64,000 bases of DNA from Flagellimonas spongiicola (GTDB lineage: Bacteria > Bacteroidota > Bacteroidia > Flavobacteriales > Flavobacteriaceae): assembly GCF_023502425.1 (NCBI RefSeq), contig NZ_JAMFMA010000004.1, forward strand, positions 1 to 64,000. The letters are read 5' to 3'. The position numbers and the translations under genes were made by a program. Numbering within the stretch: position 1 is the first letter of the stretch; every line of letters starts with the position of its first letter. This document shows, one piece after another, positions 53,184 to 61,380 of this stretch. The notes below the pieces were generated by a model. It made no database searches and was not told the origin of the DNA. It was given only the letters and a program-made list of their open reading frames with translations.

Positions 53184-54512
53184 ATGTCTAGCATGAATAT
53201 TCCTCAGTCAAGTTTTCCAAGAATTGTTATTATAGGTGGTGGTTTTGGCGGTATTGCCTTAGCTAAAAAATTAGCCAATAAAGATGTGCAGGTTGTATTG
53301 CTGGACAAGCACAATTACCATAATTTCCAACCACTTCTTTATCAAGTTTCTACTGGGGGATTGGAACCAGATTCCATAGCCTATCCTATTCGGAAGGTAC
53401 TTCAAGGATATCCAAATTTTTACTTTAGGTTGGCTGAAGTGGTACAGATTGATCCAAAGCACAAAATTATTTCCTCCTCCATAGGCGATATAAGTTATGA
53501 CTACCTTGTTGTGGCTACTGGTTCAGAAACCAACTATTTTGGGAATAAAAACATCGAAGAGAACTCGATGGCAATGAAAACCATTCCACAATCATTGAAT
53601 CTTCGTAGTTTGATTTTGGAAAATTTTGAACAGGCGTTGTTGACCGATGATTTGCATGAACGGGATGCACTAATGAATTTTGTCATTGTTGGCGGTGGTC
53701 CTACGGGTGTTGAATTGGCAGGGGCGTTGGCAGAAATCAAAAAAGGAATTTTACCAAAAGACTATCCAGACTTGGATACGAGACGTGCACAAATCAATTT
53801 GGTACAAGGCGGGGATCGTTTGCTACCGGCAATGAGTAAAATCGCCTCAAGCAAAGCCGAAAAGTTTTTGGAAAAACTTGGGGTAAACGTTTGGAAGGAT
53901 ATTCGAGTCACGGATTATGATGGAAAGCACATCACTACGGATACAGACATAAGTTTTGAGGCAATAACTTTAGTTTGGGCAGCGGGAGTTCAAGCTGTGC
54001 GCATAGAAGGATTGGACGTCGATGAATTGCTGACTAGAGGAAATCGTTTAAAAGTCAATGCGTACAACCAGGTTATTGGACACGAGGCAATTTTTGCTAT
54101 TGGAGACGTAGCCCAAATGGAGACTGAAGCGTATCCTGAAGGACATCCCATGATGGCCCAACCAGCAATCCAGCAAGGTCAGAATCTGGGGCAAAATTTA
54201 GTTCGATTACTAGATGGAAAGCCATTAAGGCCTTTTACTTATAAGGATAAAGGAAGTATGGCTACCGTTGGTAGAAACAAAGCCGTGGCGGACTTGAAAA
54301 GAATAAAATTTCAAGGAGTTTTTGCATGGTTTGTCTGGATGTTCGTGCACCTATTTTTCTTGATAGGATTTCGTAATAGGGTAGTTGTTTTTATCAATTG
54401 GGTATATAATTATGTCCGATTTGACCGTGAAGCCAGGCTGATTATAAGGCCTTTCAAGAAACAGTATCAAAGTGTCAAAAACAAGGTGGCAGATTCGATT
54501 GCCGCAGATTAG
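53184..54512 (+). CDS. Type II NADH:quinone oxidoreductase (NDH-2)
   Basis: A 442-residue single-subunit flavoenzyme that passes electrons from NADH to quinone without pumping protons. FAD-binding G-G-G-F-G-G lies near residue 14 and NAD-binding V-G-G-G-P-T-G-V-E near 172. A C-terminal hydrophobic hairpin (about 375-412, WFVWMFVHLFFLIG) binds the membrane. G-D-V-A-Q-M near 308 is the usual FAD ribityl Asp motif. A dual role as alternative quinone reductase cannot be excluded. Its stop lies three bases from the convergent xerD gene. Confidence 0.95.
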   Translation: MSSMNIPQSSFPRIVIIGGGFGGIALAKKLANKDVQVVLLDKHNYHNFQPLLYQVSTGGLEPDSIAYPIRKVLQGYPNFYFRLAEVVQIDPKHKIISSSIGDISYDYLVVATGSETNYFGNKNIEENSMAMKTIPQSLNLRSLILENFEQALLTDDLHERDALMNFVIVGGGPTGVELAGALAEIKKGILPKDYPDLDTRRAQINLVQGGDRLLPAMSKIASSKAEKFLEKLGVNVWKDIRVTDYDGKHITTDTDISFEAITLVWAAGVQAVRIEGLDVDELLTRGNRLKVNAYNQVIGHEAIFAIGDVAQMETEAYPEGHPMMAQPAIQQGQNLGQNLVRLLDGKPLRPFTYKDKGSMATVGRNKAVADLKRIKFQGVFAWFVWMFVHLFFLIGFRNRVVVFINWVYNYVRFDREARLIIRPFKKQYQSVKNKVADSIAAD

Positions 54513-54515
54513 TTT

Positions 54516-55424
54516 TCAGTCATTGATTTTTTGCCTAGGATGATGCATAACCAAAACATCAGAGAGGTACTTCCTATTCACATGCATATAGACTTCCGTT
54601 GTTGTAATGCTTTCGTGACCCAACATTTGTTGTATGGCCCTTAAATCAGCTCCGCCCTCCAATAAATGTGTAGCAAATGAATGTCGAAAGGTATGCGGAC
54701 TAATGTTTTTTTGGAGTCCAGCTTTTTCGGCCAATCGTTTGATAATGGTGAAAATCATGGCTCGAGTCAGTTGCTTTCCTCTTCGATTTAAAAAAAGAAA
54801 ATCTTCGTGGCCAATAGCAATTGGCATATGTGTTCGCATCTGGTTTTTATAAATGTTCACATATTTGATGGTCATGGGGCCGATAGGTACAAATCTTTGT
54901 TTGTTTCCTTTTCCGGTTACTTGGATAAATCCTTCGTCAAAGTATAGATTGGACAATTTGAGATTGATTAATTCTGAAACGCGTAAACCGCAACCGTAAA
55001 GTGTCTCAAGAATAGCCCTATTTCTTTCTCCCTCAGCTTTGCTTAAATCGATTTTGGAAATAAGGTTGTCTATTTCATCAAACGAAAGTGTGTCTGGTAG
55101 TTTTCTGCCAATTTTAGGGGATTCAATCAAATCCATGGGGTTGTCCTTACGGTAATCTTCAAATATCAAGTAGTTAAAAAAACCCTTCAATCCAGAAATA
55201 ATCCGTGCTTGGGACCGTGGATTCACTACTTTGGCTAGTTCATAAATAAACTGCTGCAAGTTTTCCTTTTGAATTGACATTGGTGTTATAGCACTATCAA
55301 ACTCTGAAAGATAATCGGCCAATTTGGTCAAATCCTTGCTGTAGGCAAATATGGAATTGTCTGAAAGACCACGCTCAATTTTCATATAGTGTTGGTAATC
55401 TTTGATGGCCTGTTTCCAATTCAT
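54516..55424 (-). CDS. xerD: Site-specific tyrosine recombinase XerD
   Basis: A 302-residue tyrosine recombinase that resolves chromosome dimers at dif sites. The N-terminal SAM-like core-binding domain (about 1-90) precedes the catalytic domain. Catalytic residues are R in G-C-G-L-R-V-S-E, H-x-F-R in P-H-T-F-R-H, H in M-L-G-H-E-S and the nucleophilic Tyr in E-V-Y-M-H. Length fits XerD. The partner protein XerC would be elsewhere. In many flavobacteria this gene is next to aroQ, and here two small beta-barrel genes lie between them. Confidence 0.95.
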   Translation of the reverse strand: MNWKQAIKDYQHYMKIERGLSDNSIFAYSKDLTKLADYLSEFDSAITPMSIQKENLQQFIYELAKVVNPRSQARIISGLKGFFNYLIFEDYRKDNPMDLIESPKIGRKLPDTLSFDEIDNLISKIDLSKAEGERNRAILETLYGCGLRVSELINLKLSNLYFDEGFIQVTGKGNKQRFVPIGPMTIKYVNIYKNQMRTHMPIAIGHEDFLFLNRRGKQLTRAMIFTIIKRLAEKAGLQKNISPHTFRHSFATHLLEGGADLRAIQQMLGHESITTTEVYMHVNRKYLSDVLVMHHPRQKIND

Positions 55425-55652
55425 GGATTAAAGATAAAGACTAATCCATAGATGCACTTCCTCTATTCGTCAACTCAAAAGGTACATTGGTCAATTGTGT
55501 CGGTCAAAAGACGGGCTTTCGAGATATTTTGTGGTCAAGTTCTTGTAAAGTAAAGTTGGCATTTATAATTGGTTTCTAGTATTGTTTTTTATGAAATCCC
55601 ATACTAGAATTGTTTCAACGGCGTTTTAGCTATTCACATAGCTTTAACAAAC

Positions 55653-56144
55653 ATGAGAAGTACAATACTAGTTGCAATTGCCTTTTTTACATTGATGTTT
55701 ACTGCGAATGCTCAAGACCGAAGTAATTTCAAAGCCGGTTTTAGCGCAGGAATCCCGGTTGGTGATGCCGCCGATATTTCAAGTTTTAGTATCGGTTTTG
55801 ATGTCAACTATCACTGGGGCGTATCTGAGCTATTGGATGTTGGTGTAGTTACTGGATTCATTAATGCGTTTGGGGATACAATGCCAGATCAAACAGAGTT
55901 TGAAGATGTTCAGTTTATTCCTGTTGCTGGCTCATTGCGCATTTATCCAACGTATCATTTCAAATTTGGAGGTGATGTAGGGTATGCCATTGGTGTCAAT
56001 GATGGTAATGAAGGAGGCCTTTTCTACAGACCTGTTGTTGGCTACAATATTACAGGGAATACTGAGCTCAATGTTTCGTATACCGCGGTAAGCAATGATG
56101 GAACTTTTTCCATTGCAACCGTTGGCATTTTGTTCTTGTTTTAA
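55653..56144 (+). CDS. Small outer-membrane beta-barrel protein
   Basis: A 163-residue exported protein: signal peptide 1-20 (ANAQ) and about eight amphipathic strands (NFKAGFSAGIPVG, ISSFSIGFDVNYHWG, VGVVTGFINAFG, VQFIPVAGSLRIYP, FKFGGDVGYAIGV, GLFYRPVVGYNI, TELNVSYTAVS, FSIATVGILFLF), ending with a C-terminal Phe as in OmpA/OmpX-type barrels. No ligand site is apparent. A second barrel gene follows 121 bases downstream. A 9-base inverted repeat lies at 55574-55609 upstream. Confidence 0.85.
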   Translation: MRSTILVAIAFFTLMFTANAQDRSNFKAGFSAGIPVGDAADISSFSIGFDVNYHWGVSELLDVGVVTGFINAFGDTMPDQTEFEDVQFIPVAGSLRIYPTYHFKFGGDVGYAIGVNDGNEGGLFYRPVVGYNITGNTELNVSYTAVSNDGTFSIATVGILFLF

Positions 56145-56265
56145 TAGCGACAGGAACCTTCAACCTTAGGTGAAAGCGGTTAGGGTAGGTGATTCCGGGA
56201 AATCCGGTTTGAACGTACCTAATGGTTTATTAGAACCATAAATAATAACCGTAAATACATTCAAA

Positions 56266-56727
56266 ATGAAAAAAGTATGTTTTGTTTTCACCTTAAGCTT
56301 TCTATTCGCAACCGTAGCTTTAGCCCAGACTAACTATCGTGCAGCCTTAGGTTTAGGTGTTGATGCCTTTGGTCAAGCCACCTTCTTTGGTGCAACAGGT
56401 AAATATTTCTTTTCCGATCATCATGTTGGACAGGCCGATCTAGGGTTTGAAGATGGTGGTACTATTATTACTGTTTTATATTCTTATCACAAAGCTATTG
56501 TAGGTAGCAGGAACCAATTCCGATGGTATGCTGGTGCTGGCCCAAGTATAGTTTTGGTTGATGGAACAGACAATGTCTTTGCCTTACGTCCACATTTAGG
56601 ATTGGATTTTAAACCTGGCGGTGTTCCATTTGTCGTAAATTTTGATTGGCGACCCGCATTGGTGTTGAGCGAAAGCGGAGATGGGGAAGCTGCTGCCTTC
56701 GGATTTGGCCTTCAATTTACCTTATGA
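56266..56727 (+). CDS. Small outer-membrane beta-barrel protein
   Basis: A 153-residue exported protein: signal peptide 1-20 (ALAQ) and alternating strands (YRAALGLGVDAFG, FFGATGKYFFS, HVGQADLGFEDG, GTIITVLYSYH, FRWYAGAGPSIVLV, FALRPHLGLDFK, FVVNFDWRPALVL, AAAFGFGLQFTL). It resembles OmpX/OmpA-type barrels but has little identity with its neighbour by eye, so the two are not a recent duplication. The intergenic spacer contains an ATGGTT-TATTAG-AACCAT hairpin at 56222-56239 before its ATG. A terminator follows the gene. Confidence 0.85.
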   Translation: MKKVCFVFTLSFLFATVALAQTNYRAALGLGVDAFGQATFFGATGKYFFSDHHVGQADLGFEDGGTIITVLYSYHKAIVGSRNQFRWYAGAGPSIVLVDGTDNVFALRPHLGLDFKPGGVPFVVNFDWRPALVLSESGDGEAAAFGFGLQFTL

Positions 56728-56754
56728 CCTAATTCCAATTATGTTTAGATATAG

Positions 56755-56781
56755 AAAGCAGGGATTTCCCTGCTTTTTCTT
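56755..56781 (+). terminator. Terminator after the second beta-barrel gene
   Basis: AAAGCAGGGA-TT-TCCCTGCTTT forms a ten-pair stem followed by TTCTTTT. It isolates the barrel genes from aroQ, whose ATG is at 56809. Confidence 0.85.
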
Positions 56782-56808
56782 TTGAAGAGATATTGTACTT
56801 TTAGGGGC

Positions 56809-57222
56809 ATGAAACTAATGATCATCAACGGGCCCAATTTAAATCTGCTTGGTAAAAGAGAACCGGAAGTTTATGGAAACACGACCTTCGAGACCTATTT
56901 CTCTGAACTAAAAAAACGATTTCCCGATATTGAATTTGATTATTTCCAATCGAATATTGAAGGCGAATTGATTAGTAAAATCCAAGAAGTGGGCTTTAGT
57001 TACGATGGAATTGTTTTGAATGCTGCATCATATACCCATACTTCTGTAGGAATTGGGGATGCTGTAAAAGCTGTTACCACCCCAGTTGTTGAAGTACACA
57101 TTTCCAATACGCACCAAAGGGAGGATTTTAGACATGTTTCCTATATCTCCTCAGGAGCAAAAGGTGTTATCTTAGGTTTTGGGTTGCAGAGTTATGATTT
57201 AGCCATCCAAAGTTTTTTATAG
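56809..57222 (+). CDS. aroQ: 3-dehydroquinate dehydratase, type II
   Basis: A 137-residue enzyme of the shikimate pathway that dehydrates 3-dehydroquinate. The N-terminal N-G-P-N-L-N-L-L-G-K-R-E-P with catalytic Tyr in E-V-Y-G (near 23), the central N-A-A-S-Y-T-H-T-S and C-terminal H-I-S-N-T-H-Q-R-E-D-F-R-H are all present. I chose the ATG at 56809 (MKLMIINGPNL); an in-frame ATG at 56782 lies too close to the terminator. A TACTTTTA promoter-like element is about 15 bases upstream. Confidence 0.95.
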   Translation: MKLMIINGPNLNLLGKREPEVYGNTTFETYFSELKKRFPDIEFDYFQSNIEGELISKIQEVGFSYDGIVLNAASYTHTSVGIGDAVKAVTTPVVEVHISNTHQREDFRHVSYISSGAKGVILGFGLQSYDLAIQSFL

Positions 57223-57242
57223 GCTAAGCTTTAAATAAAAAA

Positions 57243-57524
57243 CTACGCATTACCCTTTAAATACTTCTTATCCGCATAAAAAGTGCCGAAGGGTAGGAGA
57301 GAGGCAACAAAAAGAATGATAAATCGCTTGATGCCCCATTTCTTTTCCCAACAAATCACCAAGGCCAATACCATATAAAGTATGAATAAGCCTCCATGTG
57401 CATAACCGACGTATTGATTGGGTTCAAAAATTTGAGCCCAATACTTTAGTGGCATGGTTATTCCAAAAAGCAATAGATAAGAGATGCCTTCCAATATGGC
57501 GGTAAGTCTAAAAGCGTTTAGCAT
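57243..57524 (-). CDS. DUF3817 domain membrane protein
   Basis: A 93-residue integral membrane protein with three transmembrane helices (about 8-28, 42-62 and 68-86). It begins with the characteristic F-R-L-T-A-I-L-E-G-I-S-Y-L-L-L (residues 5-19) and ends in a basic tail. DUF3817 is also found near the C-terminus of some ABC permease-like proteins; a role is not known. It lies 3 bases after the lpdA stop and is probably translated from the same mRNA. Confidence 0.87.
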   Translation of the reverse strand: MLNAFRLTAILEGISYLLLFGITMPLKYWAQIFEPNQYVGYAHGGLFILYMVLALVICWEKKWGIKRFIILFVASLLPFGTFYADKKYLKGNA

Positions 57525-57527
57525 GTA

Positions 57528-58919
57528 CTATAGGTGAATTACTTCATCATATGCATCAGCAACCGCCTCCATTACTGCTTCACTCATAGTAGGATGAGGA
57601 TGTACCGCTTTTAGGATTTCATGACCTGTAGTTTCCAATTTACGGGCAACAACAGCTTCCGCTATCATGTCGGTTACACCAACACCAATCATATGACAAC
57701 CTAGCCACTCTCCATATTTAGCATCAAATATGACTTTAACAAAACCATCAGGAGTTCCAGAAGCTTTCGCTTTTCCACTGGCTGAAAATGGGAATTTACC
57801 GACTTTTAGGTCATAGCCTTGATCCTTGGCCTGCTGTTCCGTTAAACCTACGGACGCTACTTCAGGAATACAATAGGTGCATCCTGGGATATTACCATAA
57901 TCAAGGGCTTCAACATGCATTCCAGCTATTTTTTCCACGCAAAGAATACCTTCGGCTGATGCAACGTGAGCAAGTGCTTGTCCAGGAGTAACATCACCAA
58001 TAGCATAGTAACCAGGAATGTTGGTCTGATAATAGTCATTGACCAGAATCTTGTCGCGATCCACCGCAATTCCTACATCTTCCAACCCAATATTCTCAAT
58101 ATTCGTTTTGATTCCAACTGCAGATAATACTACATCCGCTTCAAGGATTTCTTCACCCTTTGCGGTTTTCACGGTAGCTTTTACACCTTCTCCAGAAGTG
58201 TCTACATTTGTCACTTCTGCCGAAGTTTTTATTTTAATCCCGTTTTTCTTGAAGTTTCTTTCCAACTGCTTGGAAACATCGGCATCTTCCACAGGAACTA
58301 TATTTGGCAAGTATTCTACTATGGTCACCTCCGTACCCATGGAATTGTAGAAATAAGCAAACTCTACCCCAATGGCACCACTACCAACGACTATCATTTT
58401 TTTAGGTTGCTTTTCCAAGGACATCGCTTCACGATAGCCGATTACTTTTTTACCATCTTGTGGTAGACTAGGTAATTCTCTACTTCTGGCACCAGTTGCT
58501 ATAATGATGTGATCCGCTGTATACTCGGCAGTATTTCCATGCTCTCCTTTAACCAATACTTTTTTACCTGGCTGAACCTTCCCAAATCCATTGAGTACCT
58601 CGATTTTGTTCTTTTTCATCAAAAATTGGACTCCCTTGCTCATTCCGTCAGCAACCCCGCGACTTCTTTGAACCACGGCGCCAAAATCATGTTCCACTTT
58701 TTTGGCACTCAGTCCGTAGTCTTCCGCATGTTTCAAGTATTCAAAAACTTGGGCCGACTTCAACAGGGCTTTTGTTGGGATACATCCCCAATTTAGACAC
58801 ACACCACCAAGATTTTCCTTTTCTACAATGGCTGTTTTGAATCCCAATTGTGAAGCACGAATGGCCGTTACATATCCACCGGGACCACTACCCAAAACAA
58901 TAACATCGAAGTTGCTCAT
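57528..58919 (-). CDS. lpdA: Dihydrolipoyl dehydrogenase (E3)
   Basis: A 463-residue flavoprotein disulfide reductase, the E3 subunit of pyruvate and 2-oxoglutarate dehydrogenases and of the glycine cleavage system. FAD motif G-S-G-P-G-G is at 10-15, the redox disulfide C41-L-N-W-G-C46 follows, the NAD motif V-G-S-G-A-I-G-V-E is near 179, and the C-terminal H-P-H-P-T-M-S-E carries the catalytic His-Glu pair. Length is normal. A TACTTTTG promoter element lies at 58975-58982 on the minus strand. Confidence 0.96.
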   Translation of the reverse strand: MSNFDVIVLGSGPGGYVTAIRASQLGFKTAIVEKENLGGVCLNWGCIPTKALLKSAQVFEYLKHAEDYGLSAKKVEHDFGAVVQRSRGVADGMSKGVQFLMKKNKIEVLNGFGKVQPGKKVLVKGEHGNTAEYTADHIIIATGARSRELPSLPQDGKKVIGYREAMSLEKQPKKMIVVGSGAIGVEFAYFYNSMGTEVTIVEYLPNIVPVEDADVSKQLERNFKKNGIKIKTSAEVTNVDTSGEGVKATVKTAKGEEILEADVVLSAVGIKTNIENIGLEDVGIAVDRDKILVNDYYQTNIPGYYAIGDVTPGQALAHVASAEGILCVEKIAGMHVEALDYGNIPGCTYCIPEVASVGLTEQQAKDQGYDLKVGKFPFSASGKAKASGTPDGFVKVIFDAKYGEWLGCHMIGVGVTDMIAEAVVARKLETTGHEILKAVHPHPTMSEAVMEAVADAYDEVIHL

Positions 58920-58974
58920 CAGTATTTGAATTTAATTGATAAAAGGTTAAAATTTGCCTATTATAAGGCAGGTG

Positions 58975-58982
58975 CAAAAGTA
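58975..58982 (-). promoter_or_regulatory. -7 promoter element of lpdA
   Basis: TACTTTTG on the minus strand ends 55 bases before the lpdA ATG, a clean match to TAnnTTTG. The -33 partner is ambiguous, with two TTTG/TTGG candidates 14-22 bases upstream. Confidence 0.55.
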
Positions 58983-59052
58983 CGCAATTAGATGGCCAAA
59001 AACCAAGTTTTCGGATTGCGGAATAGTGATATCGAAAAATGAGGGGATTCCT

Positions 59053-59577
59053 TTATCCGAACATTCTTTTGTTAAAGGCCTCGGACTCACCTTTTGGTAT
59101 GGAAAGCGACTGCCAATCCGCTCCAAGAATCATTTTACCAATAAATACAATTTGCCCTACATGGCTGGGGTAATGCGCCAGTTGGCGATTGACCGCTTCA
59201 ACAACACTGTGTTCTTCATTTCTAATTTTAACCTTTTGGTCAAAATTGGATGCATTAATCTGGTCTAAGGCTTCAAAAAGACAGTTCCAACCCTTTTCCC
59301 ACGCTTTCAGCATTTCATCTTTGGATGCATACGGCGCTTCAAATTCAGTATCGCGATGGCGCCAAGATTTCTCACCGTCTTCGGTCAAAAAATTAGTCCA
59401 GCGACTTAGCATGTTACCCACAATGTGTTTAACGATAATGGCAACGGAATTATCTTCCTCGGTATATTTCCAATGGATGTCTTCTTCTGAGAGTTGGGCA
59501 AAGGTTTTTTCACCCATAGTCTTATACCGGTGAAATTCCTTTTTTACATTGGACAAATAATGTTCGATAAAATTCAT
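59053..59577 (-). CDS. DinB/DUF1572 family protein
   Basis: A 174-residue four-helix-bundle protein of the DinB superfamily, DUF1572 type. The metal-binding His residues are expected in K-H-I-V-G-N-M (near 48), H-x in NRQLAHYPSHVGQIVFIGKM (near 135-139, with two His), consistent with a DinB-fold metal site. Members are thiol-dependent transferases in mycothiol or bacillithiol organisms, or metal proteins of unknown role. The stop of the upstream msrB gene overlaps its ATG by four bases, so they are co-translated. Confidence 0.87.
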   Translation of the reverse strand: MNFIEHYLSNVKKEFHRYKTMGEKTFAQLSEEDIHWKYTEEDNSVAIIVKHIVGNMLSRWTNFLTEDGEKSWRHRDTEFEAPYASKDEMLKAWEKGWNCLFEALDQINASNFDQKVKIRNEEHSVVEAVNRQLAHYPSHVGQIVFIGKMILGADWQSLSIPKGESEAFNKRMFG

Positions 59578-59984
59578 TGGTTCTCTTCAGGGTTAAATCC
59601 GATACTTACAGAATTGATACAATAGCGTTGGCCAGTGGTTTCTTGGGGGCCATCGTTGAAAACATGCCCCAAATGACTTCCACAATTGGCGCATAAGGTT
59701 TCTGTTCGTATCATACCATGACTTGTATCACGAATATACTCTATTGCACCTTCAACCGCCTGGTCAAAAGAAGGCCAGCCACATCCACTTTCAAATTTAT
59801 TCTGACTTTCAAATAATTTAGCATTGCAGGCCTTGCAGTGGTAATCCCCATTTTCAAAATGAAGATTGTAGCGTCCTGTAAAAGGTCGTTCCGTACCTTT
59901 CCTTCTCAACACGTGAAATTCTTCAGGAGAAAGTTCATTGCGCCATTCATCCTCCGATTTGTTTATCGCATATTTGTCGTCCAT
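59574..59984 (-). CDS. msrB: Peptide-methionine (R)-S-oxide reductase MsrB, cytoplasmic
   Basis: A 136-residue MsrB that repairs methionine-R-sulfoxide in proteins. Two CxxC zinc sites (C-K-A-C near 52 and C-A-N-C near 97) and the catalytic Cys in R-Y-C-I-N-S near 121 are present; G-C-G-W-P-S-F is the substrate-binding loop. It has no signal peptide. It lies between the lipid-anchored MsrB gene and the DinB gene; it overlaps the latter by four bases. The two MsrB genes are related but not identical, so they may cover the cytoplasm and periplasm. Confidence 0.94.
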   Translation of the reverse strand: MDDKYAINKSEDEWRNELSPEEFHVLRRKGTERPFTGRYNLHFENGDYHCKACNAKLFESQNKFESGCGWPSFDQAVEGAIEYIRDTSHGMIRTETLCANCGSHLGHVFNDGPQETTGQRYCINSVSIGFNPEENQ

Positions 59985-60044
59985 GTGTTTTTTCGGTTTT
60001 GAATTTGAAGTTAAGCATATCGGAATAAGCGGAAAGCAGCAATG

Positions 60045-60539
60045 TTATGGATTGCCATCTGGAATAAAATCCAAAGCCACACCATTAATGCAATGACGTT
60101 TTCCTGTTGTATTTCTTGGCCCGTCATTAAAAACATGACCTAGGTGTCCGCCGCAGGTAGCACAATGTTCTTCAGTTCTGGGATATCCAATTTTATAATC
60201 TACATCATAGGCGATATTACCTTCAATTTCCTGATCAAAACTAGGCCATCCAGTGCCAGAGTTGAATTTGTTTTCACTTCGGAATAGGGGCGTAGCGCAA
60301 GCGGCACAAACGTATGTCCCTTTTTCCTTATTATCCAACAAGTCACTGGTGAACGCATTTTCCGTAGAAGCTTTTCGAAGTACATAGAACTCCATGTCAG
60401 TAAGTTCTGCTCGCCACTCGGCTTCTGTTTTGGTAATTGGATATACTTCTTCTTTTTGCGCCAAATCCTTATCTTCTTGAGATACACCTTTGCATCCCAC
60501 TATGACAAACAAAAAGGCAATTAGCAATTTTTTTCCCAT
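60045..60539 (-). CDS. msrB: Peptide-methionine (R)-S-oxide reductase MsrB, lipid-anchored
   Basis: A 164-residue MsrB with a lipoprotein signal (lipobox I-V-G-C, Cys16), placing it in the periplasm or outer membrane. Zinc CxxC pairs (C-A-A-C and C-A-T-C) and the catalytic Cys in R-H-C-I-N-G match the family. I chose the ATG at 60539 to place the lipobox; an upstream frame to 60581 would add 14 residues. It lies 60 bases from the cytoplasmic msrB and 52 bases after a terminator on the minus strand. Confidence 0.93.
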   Translation of the reverse strand: MGKKLLIAFLFVIVGCKGVSQEDKDLAQKEEVYPITKTEAEWRAELTDMEFYVLRKASTENAFTSDLLDNKEKGTYVCAACATPLFRSENKFNSGTGWPSFDQEIEGNIAYDVDYKIGYPRTEEHCATCGGHLGHVFNDGPRNTTGKRHCINGVALDFIPDGNP

Positions 60540-60590
60540 TTCTTTTTCTAGGTAGACGTACAATATGTTAATTCCTTTCATTTTGAGCTA

Positions 60591-60622
60591 AAAAAAAAGT
60601 CCTATTGCATTGCAATAGGACT
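60591..60622 (-). terminator. Strong terminator on the minus strand
   Basis: AGTCCTATTGCA and TGCAATAGGACT are perfect 12-base arms around one base. On the minus strand it is followed by nine T. It ends the collagen-like lipoprotein transcript before msrB. Confidence 0.92.
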
Positions 60623-60643
60623 CTAAGTTAAGGCTTTATGGTT

Positions 60644-61222
60644 TTATTGGAGTTCCAATTTTTTGATTCCATCTTCTCCTATGCCCAATACATCCATCAC
60701 ATTGGAAAGTTTTGATGTATCCAGTTTGGAAGAATTTGCAAAAACACTTGGTACGATAACAATCCTAAAGGACTGATTATCCGTAAATCCAACATCAAGT
60801 GCGGAAAGGTCAAAATTACCGTCAATGAATAGTTCCACATCCACAAAAGTGTGAGCCGCCACATATTGAATGCTCCCTTCTGGTAAAAAGAAACTTTGTG
60901 GTATCTGACTCCAGACATCTGCAGTACTTCCATCATTTAAATCTACAGTATTATCAAAACGATATACCAGCACGGCATCGGATTCAAATACCTCGAAATT
61001 CGTGATATCCGCAAAAGAGATCAAGGTGTTGTATATATTTCCAGTAACATCATAGTTAAAGTTTACACCATCAACTTCTATTACCTGGCCTTGGATACCA
61101 TCTTGGCCATCTAAACCATCAAGTCCATCGAGTCCGTCAAAGCCGGGAGGACCTACAGGGCCTTCACATGCGGCCACTAAAAAGAGTAAACATATACCTA
61201 GAATTGTATTGAATTTTGTCAT
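60644..61222 (-). CDS. Lipoprotein with short collagen-like Gly-X-Y repeat
   Basis: A 192-residue lipoprotein (lipobox V-A-A-C, Cys19). Directly after the Cys comes a Gly-X-Y stretch of about eight triplets (GPV GPP GFD GLD GLD GLD GQD GIQ), a collagen-like motif. The rest (about 50-190) is predicted beta-rich (GNIYNTLISFADI, AVLYRFDN, FFLPEGSIQYVAA) with no catalytic motif. It is monocistronic, with a strong terminator. The collagen-like part may form a short trimeric stalk; the function of the globular part is unknown. The ATG at 61222 was chosen to fit the signal peptide. Confidence 0.83.
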   Translation of the reverse strand: MTKFNTILGICLLFLVAACEGPVGPPGFDGLDGLDGLDGQDGIQGQVIEVDGVNFNYDVTGNIYNTLISFADITNFEVFESDAVLVYRFDNTVDLNDGSTADVWSQIPQSFFLPEGSIQYVAAHTFVDVELFIDGNFDLSALDVGFTDNQSFRIVIVPSVFANSSKLDTSKLSNVMDVLGIGEDGIKKLELQ

Positions 61223-61380
61223 GATTTTGGAATTTTGATTTGCGTTCATTTGTATTCTTTAGGGTTAAAAATCAAAAAGCGTTCCATTTTTTTGTAAGCC
61301 AATAATTTTTGTGTTCAAAAACACAAAATCATAGAATTGGATAAAAGATGTGTAATATTGTATTTGCTAAACCTTAACAT

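Noticed and set aside
54516-55424. Integrase of a mobile element
   Set aside because: Length, motif spacing and housekeeping surroundings (ndh, aroQ) fit chromosomal XerD. No att repeats or phage genes are present.
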